A stretch of 64,000 nt of DNA, from the NCBI RefSeq assembly GCF_024449025.1, contig NZ_JAHLKM010000013.1, forward strand, positions 1 to 64,000. The letters run 5' to 3'. The position numbers were made by a program, and so were the translations under genes. The DNA comes from Natronomonas aquatica. GTDB lineage: Archaea > Halobacteriota > Halobacteria > Halobacteriales > Haloarculaceae. Shown one piece after another: positions 61,319 through 64,000 of the stretch; the first letter of the stretch is position 1; each line of letters starts with the position of its first letter. Below the pieces are notes generated by a model, which worked only from the letters and a program-made list of their open reading frames with translations, did not search any database and had not been told where the DNA came from.

Positions 61319-61389
61319 GGGACCGTGGGGTAGTGGTATCCTCTGCGCATGGGGTGCGTTGGACCCGTGTTCGAATCACGGCGGTCCCA
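61319..61389 (+). tRNA. tRNA-Pro (anticodon GGG)
   Basis: Acceptor GGGACCG at 61319-61325 pairs with CGGTCCC at 61382-61388, and the discriminator is A. The T arm is CCGTG-TTCGAAT-CACGG. The anticodon loop reads ATGGGGT, giving anticodon GGG for Pro (CCC/CCU). The D arm has GGGTAGTGGTATCC. The anticodon stem is four good pairs with one T-T at its end. CCA is not encoded. No intron is seen. Confidence 0.9.
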
Positions 61390-61473
61390 TCCTCGAAACC
61401 GCTTCTAAAGCGTCCTATAACCCAACAGACGCATCTCATCCGATAACTGCTTCACCCCGAGGGGGTGTCAGCC

Positions 61474-61722
61474 GTGACGCCGATCGTCCTCGATTTCGAG
61501 GCCGAACGCGACCGGGATTCGACCAGTTTCGACCGTGCCGATCCCCCCGCTGCTCTCATCGAGCAGCAACACCAGCACGCTTGGACGGTCTCGCTTCCCG
61601 ATGTCTACGGAACGCCCGTCGAGATCCAACCCGTCGATCGCGATCCCGAGGCTGCCGAGGCTGATCACTACGACGATCCCGAACGAGCCTGCGCAGACGG
61701 CGGCCAGGGGGCGCGGCGATGA
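61474..61722 (+). CDS. 82-residue hypothetical ORF after tRNA-Pro
   Basis: A GTG at 61474 follows a GAGGGGG ribosome-binding site by 8 bases (an earlier GTG at 61465 is inside that site). The frame reads MTPIVLDFEAERDRDSTSF ... LIEQQHQHAWTVSLPDVYGT and ends in an acidic stretch. Its TGA overlaps the ATG of the next small ORF by four bases. It lies directly behind a tRNA gene, a common integration site. No domain is known. Confidence 0.5.
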   Translation: MTPIVLDFEAERDRDSTSFDRADPPAALIEQQHQHAWTVSLPDVYGTPVEIQPVDRDPEAAEADHYDDPERACADGGQGARR

Positions 61723-61853
61723 CCAGTATCGCGCACGCGCCCACCTTCGGAGGCTCACGGGGGGTGGCGACTACGTATTGCCTGCCCCGACGTCGTCCCC
61801 GTAGTCGCCACGTAATCACGGACGTAATCATGCCATCTCCCCTCGATCGATAG
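61719..61853 (+). CDS. 44-residue hypothetical ORF containing a hairpin
   Basis: The ATG at 61719 overlaps the stop of the preceding ORF (ATGA). The frame reads MTSIAHAPTFGGSRGVATTY ... HVITDVIMPSPLDR. It includes the 12-bp inverted repeat at 61764-61811 and then two copies of CGTAATCA. The DNA signals may matter more than the peptide. Confidence 0.3.
   Translation: MTSIAHAPTFGGSRGVATTYCLPRRRPRSRHVITDVIMPSPLDR
61764..61811. repeat. 12-bp perfect inverted repeat
   Basis: GTGGCGACTACG (61764-61775) and CGTAGTCGCCAC (61800-61811) are perfect complements with a 24-base loop. Just after it, CGTAATCA occurs twice with a four-base spacer. It could be an element end, a recombinase site or a strong RNA hairpin behind tRNA-Pro. 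Confidence 0.8.
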
Positions 61854-61969
61854 TAATTTGTACACAGTCCCACGGTCGCATATCAATCTCGGCCCCGATT
61901 CGATCGGCGTATCCCCTTTTCGTTGCCCGGACAGAGTTTAAATAAAATAGCGACAGCAGTTCGAAACAA

Positions 61970-64000
61970 ATGGACGGTGACGTGCCGACGGTCCCGCCGC
62001 CGGAGCCGCCGGATAGCGGCGCGGCGTGGTACGCCCCGGCGGTCCGCGACCAGTACGAGATCGTCCCCGGCGTCGTCGCGACCGTCGCCGAGAACGACGG
62101 TGCGTTCGAGTACCGGATCCGGACGCCGGCGCTTTCGGCCGCCGCCGCGGCCGATCTGGAGGCGATCTCGGCGCACTTCTCGGGGGCCTCGTTGCGCCGG
62201 CCGCGGACGCGCGAGGGTGCGGCCGAGCGGTTCCGCGAGGGGTTCGACCGGAAATACGAGCGGGTGGTCGACCGGCTAACCGACCGAACGGCGAGCGCCC
62301 GCCGGCGGCTCGCCTACCACCTCCTTGCGGAGCTTCGGTGTCTCGGGCGGCTGACGCCACACGCGCTGGACGATCGGATCGAGGTCGCCGACCACAGCGA
62401 CGGCGAGTTGTCGGTCCATCTGACCGATTACGCGCCCGCCCGGACCGGGATCGAGGATCCGGACTTCCTCGGACACTTCAGCGCCGAGCGGGTCGAGCGA
62501 TACACCGTCACGTTCGCCGGCTACGAGATCCCGGTCGTTCGGTACCGCGAACGGCTGCTCGGGACCGACCCGTTCGAACACAAATACGCGGTACTCGAAC
62601 CCGAGTTGCTCCCCGGTGACGAGCGGCTCATCGAGGAATGTAAGGCCCGGATCTGGGAGGCCGGACTCGACGAGGGTGCGACGGCCGAAGACCGGACAGC
62701 TCTCGTCCGAAAGCGCGGCCGGCGGGTACTCTCGAGACGGTTCGCGGCCAGAAATACCCGCGAGTGGGTCGGGACCGTCCGGCACGTTCTCCGGCGCGTC
62801 CTCGCCGAGTACGGGCAGGGCGTTCCGCCGGTCGACCGCCGGGTCGACGGCGATCGGCTCGATGATCTCCTCTACTACGTGCTCCGTGATCTCGTCGGCT
62901 ACGGGCAGTTGACCGTCCCCATCCGGGACCCGAACCTGGAGGACATCGAGGCCAACCGCGTCGGCGAACGCATCAAGGTCGTCCCGAACGGCGGCGACCG
63001 GGAGCCGACGAACCTGCGGTTCGAGTCCGAAACGGCCTTTATAAACGTCGCCACGCAACTGGCGGCCGACGACGGCGTCGAACTCTCCTCGAGCCGGCCG
63101 TCGGCGAAGGTAAATCTCGAACCGGCCGGGATCGATCAGACGATCAGGTGTGCCGTCGCCCTGCCGACGATCTCCGAGGACGGGCCGCACGTCTCGATCC
63201 GGAAGCAGGCCTCCGACGTGCTCACGCCGGTCGATCTGGTCGACTCGGGCTCGCTTCCGACGGAACTGGTGACGCTTCTGTGGCTCCTCTACGAACACCG
63301 GGGGGTCGTCCTGTTTTCGGGACCGACTGCCGCCGGCAAAACGACGCTTTTGAACGCCCACATGCCGTTTATCGCCTACGACGCCCGCCCGGTGAGCATC
63401 GACGAGGGTGCTCGGGAGGTGTTCGTGCCCCACGAGACCGGCGTCTCGCTGACGACGCGGGCACACAGAGACGAGTTCAAGAACGTCTCGATGGCCGACC
63501 TGATGACGGAGACGAACTATCTCAACCCCGATACGGAGGTCATCGGCGAGATCAACACGGCCGAATCGTTCGAGACGTTCAGCGAAGTGCTCCAGACCGG
63601 TCACGGCGTCCTCGGGACGACCCACGCCGACGGGATCGAGAAGCTCCTCAACCGGGTCATCGAGAAGGGCCTGCCGCCGTATCTCCTCTTGGAGATCGAC
63701 CTCGTCGTCTTCCCCCGACACGTCGACGGCGAGCGGTACGTCGGGGCGGCCGTCGAGTTGCTATCCGAGCGGGAGGCGGGAGACGCCGACTACCCGACGG
63801 AGACGATCGAGAAGGACGGGACGACCATCCACTACAGCCGGATCCTCGAACGGACGCCGGCGGGAGAGTGGACGTTCGCCTACCGCCACCCCGAACTCGG
63901 GGACCCGACCGAACGGATCGAACTGCGGGCCTTCGACCGACTCGCCGAACGGACGAACCGAACGCCGGAGGACGTCGAATCGGAGTTCCGCCGCAAACAC
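61970..64000 (+). CDS. Type IV pilus/archaellum-type secretion ATPase (PilB/TadA-like), cut by the window end
   Basis: An ATG at 61970 opens a frame of 677 codons with no stop before the window ends. The N-terminal ~380 residues are a variable domain beginning MDGDVPTVPPPEPP. The ATPase core has Walker A FSGPTAAGKTTLLN, an Asp box (PVSIDEGAREVFVPHETG), Walker B/His boxes (TEVIGEINTAESFETFSEVL, TGHGVLGTTHADGIEKLLNR) as in GspE/VirB11/FlaI. Such ATPases power archaeal pili or related systems. A TadC-like membrane gene would be expected just downstream, outside the window. Upstream is an AT-rich leader with TTTAAATAA about 35 bases before the start. Confidence 0.9.
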   Translation, partial: MDGDVPTVPPPEPPDSGAAWYAPAVRDQYEIVPGVVATVAENDGAFEYRIRTPALSAAAAADLEAISAHFSGASLRRPRTREGAAERFREGFDRKYERVVDRLTDRTASARRRLAYHLLAELRCLGRLTPHALDDRIEVADHSDGELSVHLTDYAPARTGIEDPDFLGHFSAERVERYTVTFAGYEIPVVRYRERLLGTDPFEHKYAVLEPELLPGDERLIEECKARIWEAGLDEGATAEDRTALVRKRGRRVLSRRFAARNTREWVGTVRHVLRRVLAEYGQGVPPVDRRVDGDRLDDLLYYVLRDLVGYGQLTVPIRDPNLEDIEANRVGERIKVVPNGGDREPTNLRFESETAFINVATQLAADDGVELSSSRPSAKVNLEPAGIDQTIRCAVALPTISEDGPHVSIRKQASDVLTPVDLVDSGSLPTELVTLLWLLYEHRGVVLFSGPTAAGKTTLLNAHMPFIAYDARPVSIDEGAREVFVPHETGVSLTTRAHRDEFKNVSMADLMTETNYLNPDTEVIGEINTAESFETFSEVLQTGHGVLGTTHADGIEKLLNRVIEKGLPPYLLLEIDLVVFPRHVDGERYVGAAVELLSEREAGDADYPTETIEKDGTTIHYSRILERTPAGEWTFAYRHPELGDPTERIELRAFDRLAERTNRTPEDVESEFRRKH

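Noticed and set aside
62276-63721. Minus-strand ORF of 481 codons near the right edge
   Set aside because: It is opposite the pilus-type ATPase, which carries Walker A, Asp and His boxes; the minus frame shows none.

Overview
The window is chromosomal DNA of a haloarchaeon (class Halobacteria). The signs are strongly acidic proteins, a zinc-ribbon TFIIB, an archaeal zinc-type adenylate kinase, a Cbf5/TruB-type pseudouridine synthase next to CMP kinase and an EMC3-like membrane protein, Tat-type lipoproteins, a dense potassium-uptake locus and a FlaI/PilB-like pilus ATPase. Base composition changes along the window. The first ~15 kb is visibly AT-richer and broken up by decayed insertion sequences, while from ~28 kb onward it is GC-rich, compact core genome.

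Region 1 (1-4000) holds a 2-oxoglutarate/Fe(II) oxygenase-like gene and a sulfotransferase gene. They sit between two decayed transposase genes of one family, which face each other. Region 2 (4206-15161) is a nonulosonic (sialic-acid-like) sugar cluster: PseB-like dehydratase, a second sugar SDR, PseC-like aminotransferase, PseG-like UDP-sugar hydrolase, NeuB/PseI-like synthase and a CMP-sugar synthetase-like protein. No acetyltransferase of the PseH type is present. Instead there are two formyltransferase-fold proteins, a PIG-L deacetylase and, unexpectedly, a fumarylacetoacetate-hydrolase-fold protein between the cytidylyltransferase and the PseG gene. I infer an N-formylated pseudaminic/legionaminic-type acid for the S-layer or its N-glycans.

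Region 3 (15162-18400) is a degenerate mobile-element zone. It has a ~1.5 kb non-coding stretch with repeats resembling archaeal origin recognition boxes, a C-terminal scrap of a DUF234-type ATPase, a plasmid-type protein and a frameshifted small gene. Region 4 (18.5-28.1 kb) mixes surface-sugar genes (NmrA-like protein, ABC flippase, UDP-sulfoquinovose synthase-like protein, UDP-sugar 4-epimerase) with a VapBC pair, a DUF234 ATPase, small translationally coupled ORFs and a collapsed second copy of the epimerase gene.

Region 5 (28.2-61.3 kb) is mostly core: CapA-like and PQQ-propeller lipoproteins, acyl-CoA dehydrogenase, a second toxin-antitoxin-like pair, small regulators, PurA, a chemoreceptor, TFB, a MATE transporter, 2-oxoacid dehydrogenase E1 alpha/beta, UspA, two consecutive MoeA proteins, a four-gene K+ module (TrkA, two TrkH, and an RCK channel-like protein) and the adk-EMC3-cmk-cbf5 group. 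Region 6 (61.3-64 kb) has a tRNA-Pro(GGG), two tiny coupled ORFs with a 12-bp hairpin, and the start of a type IV pilus/archaellum-type ATPase that runs off the end of the window.

All functions are read by eye from motifs and remembered family features. No database search was run.
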